Source: Endozoicomonas sp. Mp262 (GTDB lineage Bacteria > Pseudomonadota > Gammaproteobacteria > Pseudomonadales > Endozoicomonadaceae). From it: DNA of 64,000 nucleotides. Below, one piece after another: positions 28,271-35,487 of the stretch; the stretch's first letter is position 1; each line of letters starts with the position of its first letter. The position numbers were made by a program, and so were the translations under genes. Under the pieces are notes generated by a model, which was given only the letters and a program-made list of their open reading frames with translations, was not told the origin of the DNA and ran no database searches. The stretch is taken from assembly GCF_025643335.1 (NCBI RefSeq), contig NZ_CP092489.1, positions 1,654,001 to 1,718,000 on the forward strand, in the 5' to 3' direction.

Positions 28271-28657
28271 TTACTGATTAATAAAGGCAACCGCTTCAAC
28301 TTCTACCAAAGCGTCTTTAGGAAGGCGGGCAGCTTCAACGCATGAGCGGGCAGGAGCTGCTTCTGTACCAAAAATTTCAGTATACACTTCGTTAAATGCA
28401 GCAAAGTTTTCCATATCAGACAGGAAGCAGGTTGTTTTAATAACAGAGTTCAGTGAAGCACCCGCCTGCTCCAGAACTGCCTTCAGGTTCATAAGGGACT
28501 GAAGCGCCTGCTCTTTGATGCCACCCTCAACAAAAGCCATGGTCTCAGGATCTAAAGGCAGTTGACCTGAAGTAAATACCAGCTCTTTAAAGGCAGCGCC
28601 CTGGGAGTAAGGACCAATGGCAGCAGGGGCGTGATCTGTGTGAATGATTTTTTTCAT
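28271..28657 (-). CDS. ridA: RidA family 2-iminopropanoate deaminase
   Basis: A 128-residue YjgF/YER057c/UK114 protein starting MKKIIHTDHAPAAIGPYSQG. Family motifs are FTSGQLPLDPET, IKTTCFLSDMENFAAFNEVY, and the C-terminal ARSCVEAARLPKDALVEVEA, in which the conserved arginine binds the substrate carboxylate. It hydrolyses reactive imines and enamines made by PLP enzymes to ketoacids and ammonia. Lying between dpaL and the regulator, it fits as a helper to DpaL. Confidence 0.92.
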   Translation of the reverse strand: MKKIIHTDHAPAAIGPYSQGAAFKELVFTSGQLPLDPETMAFVEGGIKEQALQSLMNLKAVLEQAGASLNSVIKTTCFLSDMENFAAFNEVYTEIFGTEAAPARSCVEAARLPKDALVEVEAVAFINQ

Positions 28658-28681
28658 GGGGTAATCCATCAACTTTTGTGG

Positions 28682-29359
28682 TTAATTTTTAAACTCACGG
28701 ATGTACTTGTACACCGCATGTCGAGTGATGCCGAGGCCTTCAGAGACTATTGCCGTTGCCTCTTTAAATTCAAAAATACCGTTATCAAATAACAGCCGGG
28801 TGATTGTTTTTTTCTTGCTCTTATTGCTGACTGTCGGGTCGCTTTCAACATCAGTAACAGCCTGCGTTAAGGCTTGCTCAATAACATGGGTTGAGCAATG
28901 ACTGAAGTTCTCGCTAACGGTTTCACTGGCATGGCCTGTACTGGGCATTAATGTCTTAATTATTTCTGGAAACGGATGCGACAAATTCATATTAATGCAG
29001 AACAAACCAATAGGATTGTCATGTTCACCCGCCAGAATACAGGTAGTTGATTTCAACAGTGAGCCGTCTTTGGTCTCAGTGAAATAACTTTTGGGTGTCA
29101 CCTCTCCTGTTTGTTCAAAATGCCTTAGCATTTTTAACCCTAAATCAGTAATGGGTGAGCCTAAGGTTCGACCGGTATGATGTCCGTTGACAATCTTCAC
29201 GATTGATTTTTCGACACTTTCTAATGAGTGGATAACAACTTCGCAGTGTGGTCCGATCAGGTCTGCAATGGTATCCGCCAGTCGAAAGTACCCGGCTAAC
29301 AGGGTTCTGTCACTTTCAGTAAACTGTGTGCCACATGCCAAGTATTTTTTGCCATCCAT
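28682..29359 (-). CDS. YheO/DauR-type transcriptional regulator
   Basis: A 225-residue regulator. The N-terminal PAS-like YheO domain (about 20-125) contains GPHCEVVIHSLE and GRTLGSPITDLGLKML. The C-terminal domain (about 175-222) has FKEATAIVSEGLGITRHAVYKYIRE, a helix-turn-helix of this family. DauR relatives control D-amino-acid catabolism, for example arginine dehydrogenase genes. It is last in the list but first in transcription of the leftward dpaL operon, and divergent from the M24 hydrolase gene, so it probably governs both. Repeated AGTTAACT palindromes in the shared region are candidate operators. Confidence 0.82.
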   Translation of the reverse strand: MDGKKYLACGTQFTESDRTLLAGYFRLADTIADLIGPHCEVVIHSLESVEKSIVKIVNGHHTGRTLGSPITDLGLKMLRHFEQTGEVTPKSYFTETKDGSLLKSTTCILAGEHDNPIGLFCINMNLSHPFPEIIKTLMPSTGHASETVSENFSHCSTHVIEQALTQAVTDVESDPTVSNKSKKKTITRLLFDNGIFEFKEATAIVSEGLGITRHAVYKYIREFKN

Positions 29360-29490
29360 TTTAGATCAGTATTGTTAATAATAGGTGGCGCTATTTTGAT
29401 GGTTATTGGAAAGAAATACAAGGGTATAATTAACTTTATGTAACTATTTGATGGGGAGTTGTTCTAAAAACAAGCTAAAAATAGCAATTT

Positions 29491-29504
29491 TTGATTTAAA
29501 TCAA
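29491..29504. promoter_or_regulatory. FNR/Anr box in the divergent promoter region
   Basis: TTGATTTAAATCAA is a perfect FNR/Anr palindrome (TTGAT-N4-ATCAA). It is 132 bases from the regulator start and 179 bases from the M24 hydrolase start. A degenerate copy, ATGATATAGGTCAA, lies at 29540-29553. This predicts oxygen-responsive control of one or both transcripts. Confidence 0.65.
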
Positions 29505-29530
29505 TGGTTGCAAGTAATAAAGTCTTAAAA

Positions 29531-29609
29531 AGTTAACTAATGATATAGGTCAATTTTTTTAACTCAGCTATCGGTAAGATTTGAGCCTTAAAGTAACGAA
29601 AAGTTAACT
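29531..29609. promoter_or_regulatory. Repeated AGTTAACT palindromes, candidate operators
   Basis: The 8-bp palindrome AGTTAACT occurs at 29531-29538 and 29602-29609, each preceded by AA and followed by A. A related AATTAACT lies near 29430. All sit between the regulator gene and the M24 hydrolase gene. They may be binding sites for the YheO/DauR-type regulator; this is inferred from position and symmetry only. Confidence 0.4.
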
Positions 29610-29682
29610 ATGCTGCGTGAAAGGTTTGTTTTTCCTCACACATACCAGATCACTCAGTAACCCATCTGGATTAGAGGTTGAG

Positions 29683-30846
29683 ATGACAAATTATCTTCAG
29701 CGCGGTTTTGAACAATCAGAATTTGAGAATCGTACTGCACGGGCACAGAAAGTCATGCATGACATGAATCTGGACGCCATGCTGTTTACCACTGAACCGA
29801 ATGTTCGTTACTTTACTGGTTTTCACACCCAGTTTTGGCATAGTCCAACACGACCATGGTTCGTTATAGTTCCGGCAGAAGGAAAGCCCATTGCCATTAT
29901 TCCTGAAATTGGTGCAAGTGGCATGGCGGAAACCTGGGTTGATAATATTATCACCTGGCCATCCCCACGCCCTGAAGATGATGGTATTAGCCTGGTAGCC
30001 AGTGCCCTTAACTCCTTACCTTGCCGTTATGGACGTGTTGGTGCCACATTGGGTATAGAGTCACATCTGCGTATGCCAGTAAATAATTACCTTCAGCTGG
30101 CGGGTATGGTGAAGAAGGACTTTGTTGATATTTCACTGGCAACCCACGAACTGCGTCAAATCAAGTCACAGGCTGAAATAGAAAAAACCCGCGAAATTTG
30201 CCGTATTACCAATATTGGCTTTGATAAAATACCGTCTTACGCAAGGGCGGGTATGACTGAGCGGGAAATCTGCAAACAGTTCCGCATTGATATGCTTTCT
30301 GCTGGCGCTGATGAATGTCCGTACATCATTGCCGGGTCAGGTCCAGATGGTTATGACAGCATTATCATGGGGCCAACAGACCGTGTTATCGAACAGGGTG
30401 ATGTTCTGATTATTGATACAGGTGCTGTTCGCGACGCCTATTTCTCTGATTTTGACCGCAACTGGGCATTTGGTCATGCCAGTGAAGAAACAAAAGCGGC
30501 CTATCGTGCAACTTACGAAGCCACCACTAAAGGCTTTGAAGCTGCTCGTCCTGGTGCAACCACTACCGATATTTACAATGCCATGTGGAAAGTGCTTGAA
30601 GCCAATGGTGCTCTTGGAAACGACGTTGGGCGTTTAGGGCATGGATTGGGAATGGAATTAACTGAAAGGCCTTCCAATACAGCGACTGATAACACGCTGC
30701 TCAAGCCTGGCATGGTGATGACTCTTGAGCCTGGTATGGTCTATGCCCCTGGTAAATCAATGGTTCATGAAGAAAATATCGTGATTACTGAAGACGGGGC
30801 TGAATGGTTAACCAAGCGTGCCGAGCCAGAGTTAATCATTATTTAA
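29683..30846 (+). CDS. M24 family metallohydrolase (Xaa-Pro peptidase/ectoine hydrolase-like)
   Basis: A 387-residue protein starting MTNYLQRGFEQSEFENR, with AGAGG 7 bases upstream; an earlier ATG-like frame start at 29617 lacks this. The N-terminal creatinase-like domain includes PNVRYFTGFHTQFW. The C-terminal pita-bread domain shows the five metal ligands: LIIDTGAV (Asp), DFDRNW (Asp), GHGLGMELTERP (His), TLEPGMVYAPG (Glu) and HEENIVI (Glu). The family includes prolidases and DoeA, which opens the ectoine ring. The nearby M20 hydrolase and DpaL suggest stepwise release and breakdown of a small amide or dipeptide substrate. Confidence 0.85.
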   Translation: MTNYLQRGFEQSEFENRTARAQKVMHDMNLDAMLFTTEPNVRYFTGFHTQFWHSPTRPWFVIVPAEGKPIAIIPEIGASGMAETWVDNIITWPSPRPEDDGISLVASALNSLPCRYGRVGATLGIESHLRMPVNNYLQLAGMVKKDFVDISLATHELRQIKSQAEIEKTREICRITNIGFDKIPSYARAGMTEREICKQFRIDMLSAGADECPYIIAGSGPDGYDSIIMGPTDRVIEQGDVLIIDTGAVRDAYFSDFDRNWAFGHASEETKAAYRATYEATTKGFEAARPGATTTDIYNAMWKVLEANGALGNDVGRLGHGLGMELTERPSNTATDNTLLKPGMVMTLEPGMVYAPGKSMVHEENIVITEDGAEWLTKRAEPELIII

Positions 30847-30862
30847 TCTGCTTTTGACCATG

Positions 30863-30882
30863 ACTGCTCCAAGGGGAGCAGT
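30863..30882. terminator. Hairpin after the M24 hydrolase gene
   Basis: ACTGCTCC (30863-30870) pairs exactly with GGAGCAGT (30875-30882) around AAGG, 17 bases past the stop codon. It lacks a good T-run, so termination may be partial. Confidence 0.45.
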
Positions 30883-31435
30883 TCATTGTCGCCGGCTTTA
30901 CGGTTATTGTTTTTTATATTTTCTTACCCTCGCCACTGTTATTTTTTAATGATTTGTTTGTGATACTTCGCTCGTCGAATTTAAGGCAGTACGTAAAAAG
31001 CCAGCAAATAAGCAATTCATTATGAATATCGGAGTAGTGAGGTTTTTTGATTTTGGGAACTGTGATAAGTGGATACACCTAAAAGTGGTATTATTTCAGG
31101 CTGGGTTGCAGCGATAGCTGTTGCCTGTATATGGGGAGTGACTGGCGTTGTTGCGAAGCCATTATCAATGGCGATTGACCCTATTACATTGGTTTTTTTC
31201 ACTTACCTTACTTCCGTTATTGGCCTTTCTGTTGTTTTTGCATTTACTTCCCGCAGTAAAAGCCTTAGCAAAGAACTCGGATCATCCTTAAGAATTGAGA
31301 AAAAAGATATTTTAAGGATTGCTTTTTGTGGTGTTGTCGGCCAAGGTGCATTCGCTTTATTTAATATTCCCTGAATCCGTGAGTTCACTGTAGCCCAACT
31401 CCTCTGGATCAACCACAAAACGTAAGTTCCAAGTT

Positions 31436-31476
31436 AAAATGCACCCACTCTAATTTTCACCACCTGGGTGCATTTT
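31436..31476 (+). promoter_or_regulatory. Hairpin masking the transposase start (IS1380 copy 2)
   Basis: AAAATGCACCCA (31436-31447) and TGGGTGCATTTT (31465-31476) are exact complements. The second arm covers the ribosome binding region and is followed by a T and the GTG at 31478. Confidence 0.55.
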
Positions 31477-31477
31477 T

Positions 31478-32815
31478 GTGAAACTGAAAATTGAACAATC
31501 ACAGACGGAATTTTATACACCGGTCGCAGGGCTTTATTTCGTTGGTCATGCACTCAACAAAAAGACAGCGTTAAGCAAATCCCTGCGCAAAATAAAAAAA
31601 AGGCACCGTATCACTCATATCGACCTGATCAGAGCTTACTGCGGCCAACTGGCTCAGGGTAAAAGTGATTTTGATAATGTTGATAATAACCGGGATAACG
31701 ACTGGTTCCGGTTGGCAATGGGCATTAAACAAATGCCTTCAGCCAGCCGCTTAAGACAGCGTTTCAATGAAGATGCCGCCCAACTGATTCCTTTCATCGA
31801 GGACAGCCTTACCGATGTCCTGGTTAATCTTCAGGTGCCCGTCACACCCCTTCCGAAAAAACTCGATAAGAAGCAGCACATACCACTGGATATCGACGTA
31901 TTCCCTATGGATAACAGCAATACCAAAAAGGAGGGGGTCGAGTACACGTATAAAAAATTCTTTGGTTATGCCCCTATTGCCGCTTACTTTGGCTGCGAAG
32001 GCTGGTGCCTGGGATGTGAATTACGCCCAGGCTCTCAGCACTCCCAGAATGATTTTATTGGCTTTTTACAAGCAGTGCTGCACCGCAGCCGACGTTTGAC
32101 CCGAGCGCCTATTCTGGTTCGCCTTGATAGTGGCCACGATGCTGAGGAATCGCGCCGGGAAATCGCCGGGTTCAAAGGTGTGAATCACATTATCAAGCTC
32201 AACCCAAGAAAGTATCACACCAAGGAACACTGGCTCCCCATTTTTGAAGAAAAGCAAGTCAAATGGGAGGAGTCGCGTCCAGGAAAGAGTTATGCGACAC
32301 TCTCAACCGTCTATGAAACCAACTATGGTAACCAGCGTCTGATTATTCGCATTATCAAGCGTACCACTGATACTGTAGGGCAGAGATTTCTGACACCCGA
32401 TTATGAGCTGGAAGGATGGTGGACAACACTCAGCGAAGCTGACTACAGCGATGATCAGATCATTAATCTTTATGAGGATCATGCGACCAGCGAGCAGTTT
32501 CACAGTGAGTTGAAGACTGATATGGATTTAGAGCGCCTGCCTTCAGGCAAGTTTGACACCAACGACCTGGTGATGTGTTTGGGTGCACTGGTCTATAACA
32601 TTCTGCGCTACATGGGGCAGAGTTGCTTGCTCGGGCCAGATGCGCCGGTACGTCATAAAGCCAAACGACGCCGGTTAAAAACCGTGATACAGGAACTCAT
32701 CTACCTGGCTGCCCGTCTTCTGAAAAAAGGACATCAATACCGGCTACGCTTTGGTCGTTACTGTCCTGGTTTCAGGTCTTTCCATCAATTAATAAGCCAG
32801 CATGCACTTTGTTGA
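31478..32815 (+). CDS. IS1380-family transposase (copy 2)
   Basis: 445 residues, identical in translation to copy 1, intact and starting at a GTG. The same DDE candidate segments are present. It reads in the direction of the interrupted transporter gene, so its transcription, or read-through from the M24 hydrolase gene, may reach the downstream M20 hydrolase. Confidence 0.9.
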   Translation: MKLKIEQSQTEFYTPVAGLYFVGHALNKKTALSKSLRKIKKRHRITHIDLIRAYCGQLAQGKSDFDNVDNNRDNDWFRLAMGIKQMPSASRLRQRFNEDAAQLIPFIEDSLTDVLVNLQVPVTPLPKKLDKKQHIPLDIDVFPMDNSNTKKEGVEYTYKKFFGYAPIAAYFGCEGWCLGCELRPGSQHSQNDFIGFLQAVLHRSRRLTRAPILVRLDSGHDAEESRREIAGFKGVNHIIKLNPRKYHTKEHWLPIFEEKQVKWEESRPGKSYATLSTVYETNYGNQRLIIRIIKRTTDTVGQRFLTPDYELEGWWTTLSEADYSDDQIINLYEDHATSEQFHSELKTDMDLERLPSGKFDTNDLVMCLGALVYNILRYMGQSCLLGPDAPVRHKAKRRRLKTVIQELIYLAARLLKKGHQYRLRFGRYCPGFRSFHQLISQHALC

Positions 32816-33850
32816 TTGAATAGCGAGATAGAAAAAAATGCCATAAATGAGAAAGTACTGTATTGATAACGGTAGGGCTTCTTTCAACCTGTCTTCAAGT
32901 TTGATGATATTTTGATCAGCATTTATGCTTAAAAACGACATAAAAACACTTCAATCAATAACCCGAGTTATTTTCAAAGGAAAAAATTAATCAGCACATT
33001 TTCAAAACTGCCGGGCAAATCAAGAAATCACGGATTCAGGTATTCTTTCTCTTTCCCATATTGGCGTCACAGAAAACGCAGTTGTTCAAGGCATGCAGCC
33101 CTTTGCAACCGTATTTTTTGGCATGATGTTCATGGGTTTCAAAATGAATAAAATTCAGTGGGGAGCATTTGTTGCCTCAGCTCTTTGCATTATTGCCATG
33201 AGTCTTGGACCAACAAACAAGGTAGAGGGTGGCATACCCATGCTGGGATTTGCCCTGGTGACAGCCTCCATGCTTTCTTTGGCCTGGACCTCACACCTGC
33301 GTTGCAGTTTGGCAGAAAAATACGGTTCCGTAGTCGCTATGTTTTACCAGTACCTGTCTGTTTCCATTGCTGGTGTGATTGCGGCATTTACACTAAATCT
33401 CGACTTGTCCCAAATTCAAATTATTTTCTCTAATCCAAAGCTCACGGGCTTGCTGATTTTCCTGGGAATGGGAATCGCCGGTGGAAGTTATTTAGTACAG
33501 CTTTATTCATTCTCAAAAATTGGAGTTGAAAAAGCATCCATGACTCTAAACCTGATGCCTTTAGTTGGTTATATCGTTGCGGTTCTGGCATTGGGTGAGC
33601 AAATGGCATTGGGTAAAACCATTGTTGTTACCTTAATTGTGGTAGCGCTATATATTTTCAATAAATACGAGTCAAAAGAAGCAGACAAAGTAGAATCCAC
33701 TCAGTTGTTGAATCCTCAATAAGTCTGATAGCTATTTATTAAGCCACCCCACATATTGAGGTGGCTACACACTATCTCGAAACAAACCAATATCTGTTAC
33801 TCAGCGAAAAGCATGATGGTTTTCGCGAGAGAAATTCTGGAGCCTGAACC

Positions 33851-35002
33851 ATGACCATTGAACAACAAGTGATCGCCTGGCGTCGTCATATCCACAAACA
33901 CCCCGAGTTTGGTTTTGAAGAGCAGCTTACCTCGGAAATGGTGGCTCGGTGTCTTGAGGAAATGGGCATAGAGGTTCATAGAAATATTGGCAAAACAGGT
34001 GTGGTAGGGATACTTAAGTGTGGAAGCAGTGAACGGTCCATAGGGCTTCGTGCTGATATGGATGCCCTTCATATTAAAGAGCAAAATTGTTTTGCCCATG
34101 CATCGGTTCATGAGGGAGTTATGCATGCCTGTGGTCATGATGGTCATACGGCAATGTTGTTAGGTGCTGCACACGAGCTGGCAAGAACCCATAATTTTGA
34201 CGGCACTGTTTACTTTATTTTTCAGCCTTGCGAAGAACATGGTCTGGGTGCCAAAGCAATGATCGCCGATGGGCTTTTTACCCGGTGGAACATTGATGCA
34301 GTCTATGCCATACATAATTTGCCCGGTATCGCTGAAGGTCATATCGTAACCCGCCCAGGCTCATTGATGGCCAGTGAAAGTAGTTTTGAAATTGATGTTA
34401 TTGCCACAGGTGGACACGCTGCATTACCTCATATGGGAACAGATCCGATTGTGGTTGGTGCGCAAATTGTCACAGCGATGCAAACCATTGTTTCTCGTAA
34501 CCTGAGTGCTATCGATGAAACGGCCGTTATATCCATTACGGAATTCACCACCAATGGTACAGTGAACGTCATTCCATCCCAGGTTAAAATAAAGGGCGAT
34601 ACCCGAAGCTTTACCGATGAAGCACTGCACAAAATAGAAGCAGCTATTGAGCGTGTTGTTAAGGGGCAGTGTCTGTCTGCGGGTGTTGAATACAAGTACA
34701 CATTCAACAATAGTTTTTTATCCACTATCAATAGCGATAAAGAGACACAGCATGCAATCAGTGCTGCTCAAAAAGTGGTAGGTGAAGATCAGGTGAACGG
34801 TAACTGCCAGCCTTTTACCATTAGTGAAGATTTTTCATTTATGCTTCGCGAAGTACCTGGCTGTTACATCCTCATGGGGAACGGCATTGGTGAGTGTGGC
34901 GGTACTGCGCTTCATAACCCCAATTATGACTTCAATGACAAGATTCTGATGAATGGAGTGAAGTATTGGCAGGTGCTGGTTGAGGAACAACTGGCGAAGT
35001 AA
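33851..35002 (+). CDS. M20 family amidohydrolase (AbgB/HipO/DoeB2-like)
   Basis: A 383-residue zinc amidohydrolase. Metal ligands are visible in HACGHDGHTAML (two His and Asp), the catalytic glutamate and ligand in FQPCEEHGLGAKAMI, a histidine in VYAIHNLPG, and the last His in TALHNPNYDF. The dimerisation insert (about 170-290) includes TGGHAALPHMGTDPI. Relatives hydrolyse N-acyl amino acids such as hippurate, N-acetyl-diaminobutyrate or indole-acetyl amino acids. With the M24 hydrolase, DMT carrier and DpaL, it probably frees an amino acid for lysis. The exact substrate is not readable. Confidence 0.87.
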   Translation: MTIEQQVIAWRRHIHKHPEFGFEEQLTSEMVARCLEEMGIEVHRNIGKTGVVGILKCGSSERSIGLRADMDALHIKEQNCFAHASVHEGVMHACGHDGHTAMLLGAAHELARTHNFDGTVYFIFQPCEEHGLGAKAMIADGLFTRWNIDAVYAIHNLPGIAEGHIVTRPGSLMASESSFEIDVIATGGHAALPHMGTDPIVVGAQIVTAMQTIVSRNLSAIDETAVISITEFTTNGTVNVIPSQVKIKGDTRSFTDEALHKIEAAIERVVKGQCLSAGVEYKYTFNNSFLSTINSDKETQHAISAAQKVVGEDQVNGNCQPFTISEDFSFMLREVPGCYILMGNGIGECGGTALHNPNYDFNDKILMNGVKYWQVLVEEQLAK

Positions 35003-35046
35003 TACTCACCCTCTACGTCCCTATGGAGTGCTTAGCAGGAAAGGTT

Positions 35047-35074
35047 GATGGAGAATACGCTTTTATTCTCCATC
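35047..35074. terminator. Bidirectional hairpin between the M20 hydrolase gene and cueR
   Basis: GATGGAGAATA (35047-35057) and TATTCTCCATC (35064-35074) form a perfect 11-bp stem with a short T-rich loop. It lies between two convergent stop codons and can serve both transcripts, although no long T-run follows. Confidence 0.6.
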
Positions 35075-35094
35075 AGCCCTCAACCCTCCCGTTA

Positions 35095-35487
35095 TTAATG
35101 TGCCTTCGCCAAACAGTCAATAATAGGACACTCTGGCAGCTCATCTCCGTGACAACACTCCGTCATCAATTGGAGGCTATCCCTGATGGATTGTAGCTGG
35201 GTAATTTTTTTCTCAATATCTTCAATCTTCTTCATTGTCAGGGCCTTCACATCGGAACTTTTTCTGCCTTTGTCCTTGTATAGGTTCATAAGTTCGGCAC
35301 ACTCCTTTAGCGTAAACCCCAGTTTTCTGGCCTGATTAATAAATGCCAGCTCTTTCAGGTTATCCCTGCTGTATTCACGGTAGCCATTCTGTTGTCGGCA
35401 AGCGGGCGTAATTAACTGAATGCTTTCATAATAGCGAATGGTCTTTGGTGTTAGTCCTGTGGCCTCGGCTGCTTTTGAGATATTCAT
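35095..35487 (-). CDS. cueR: Copper-responsive MerR-family regulator CueR
   Basis: A 130-residue MerR-type activator. The helix-turn-helix (MNISKAAEATGLTPKTIRYY) is followed by the wing and a coiled-coil dimer helix. The metal loop reads CHGDELPEC, the C-x7-C spacing that binds Cu(I) in CueR. Extra cysteines (IIDCLAKAH) follow. It is co-transcribed behind copA: the copA stop and the cueR start share one base (TGATG). It probably activates its own operon from the promoter at 37977-38007. Confidence 0.9.
   Translation of the reverse strand: MNISKAAEATGLTPKTIRYYESIQLITPACRQQNGYREYSRDNLKELAFINQARKLGFTLKECAELMNLYKDKGRKSSDVKALTMKKIEDIEKKITQLQSIRDSLQLMTECCHGDELPECPIIDCLAKAH

Larger units (their letters stand above)
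31370..33040 (+). mobile_element. IS1380-family insertion sequence, copy 2 (1671 bp)
   Basis: It has the same length and ends (CCTGAATCCGTGA) as copy 1, in the opposite orientation. A 5-bp target duplication TATTC flanks it (31365-31369 and 33041-33045). It interrupts the DMT transporter gene. The two copies lie 9.3 kb apart in inverse orientation, so recombination between them would invert 22079-31369. Confidence 0.95.
31069..33722 (+). pseudogene. EamA/DMT-family transporter split by an IS1380-family element
   Basis: The 5' part (31069-31369) encodes ~100 residues from a GTG, with EamA-type helices (AIAVACIWGVTGVVAKPLS). The frame ends in the insertion sequence. The 3' part (33046-33722) continues the family: GVTENAVVQGMQPFATVFFG to the stop at 33722. 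Removing the element and one copy of the TATTC duplication joins the halves in frame as ALFNILSLSHIGVTENA, restoring a 325-residue, roughly 10-helix carrier, the normal size. The ATG at 33093 could still make a 209-residue half. It lay between two hydrolase genes and probably carried their substrate or product. Confidence 0.92.
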
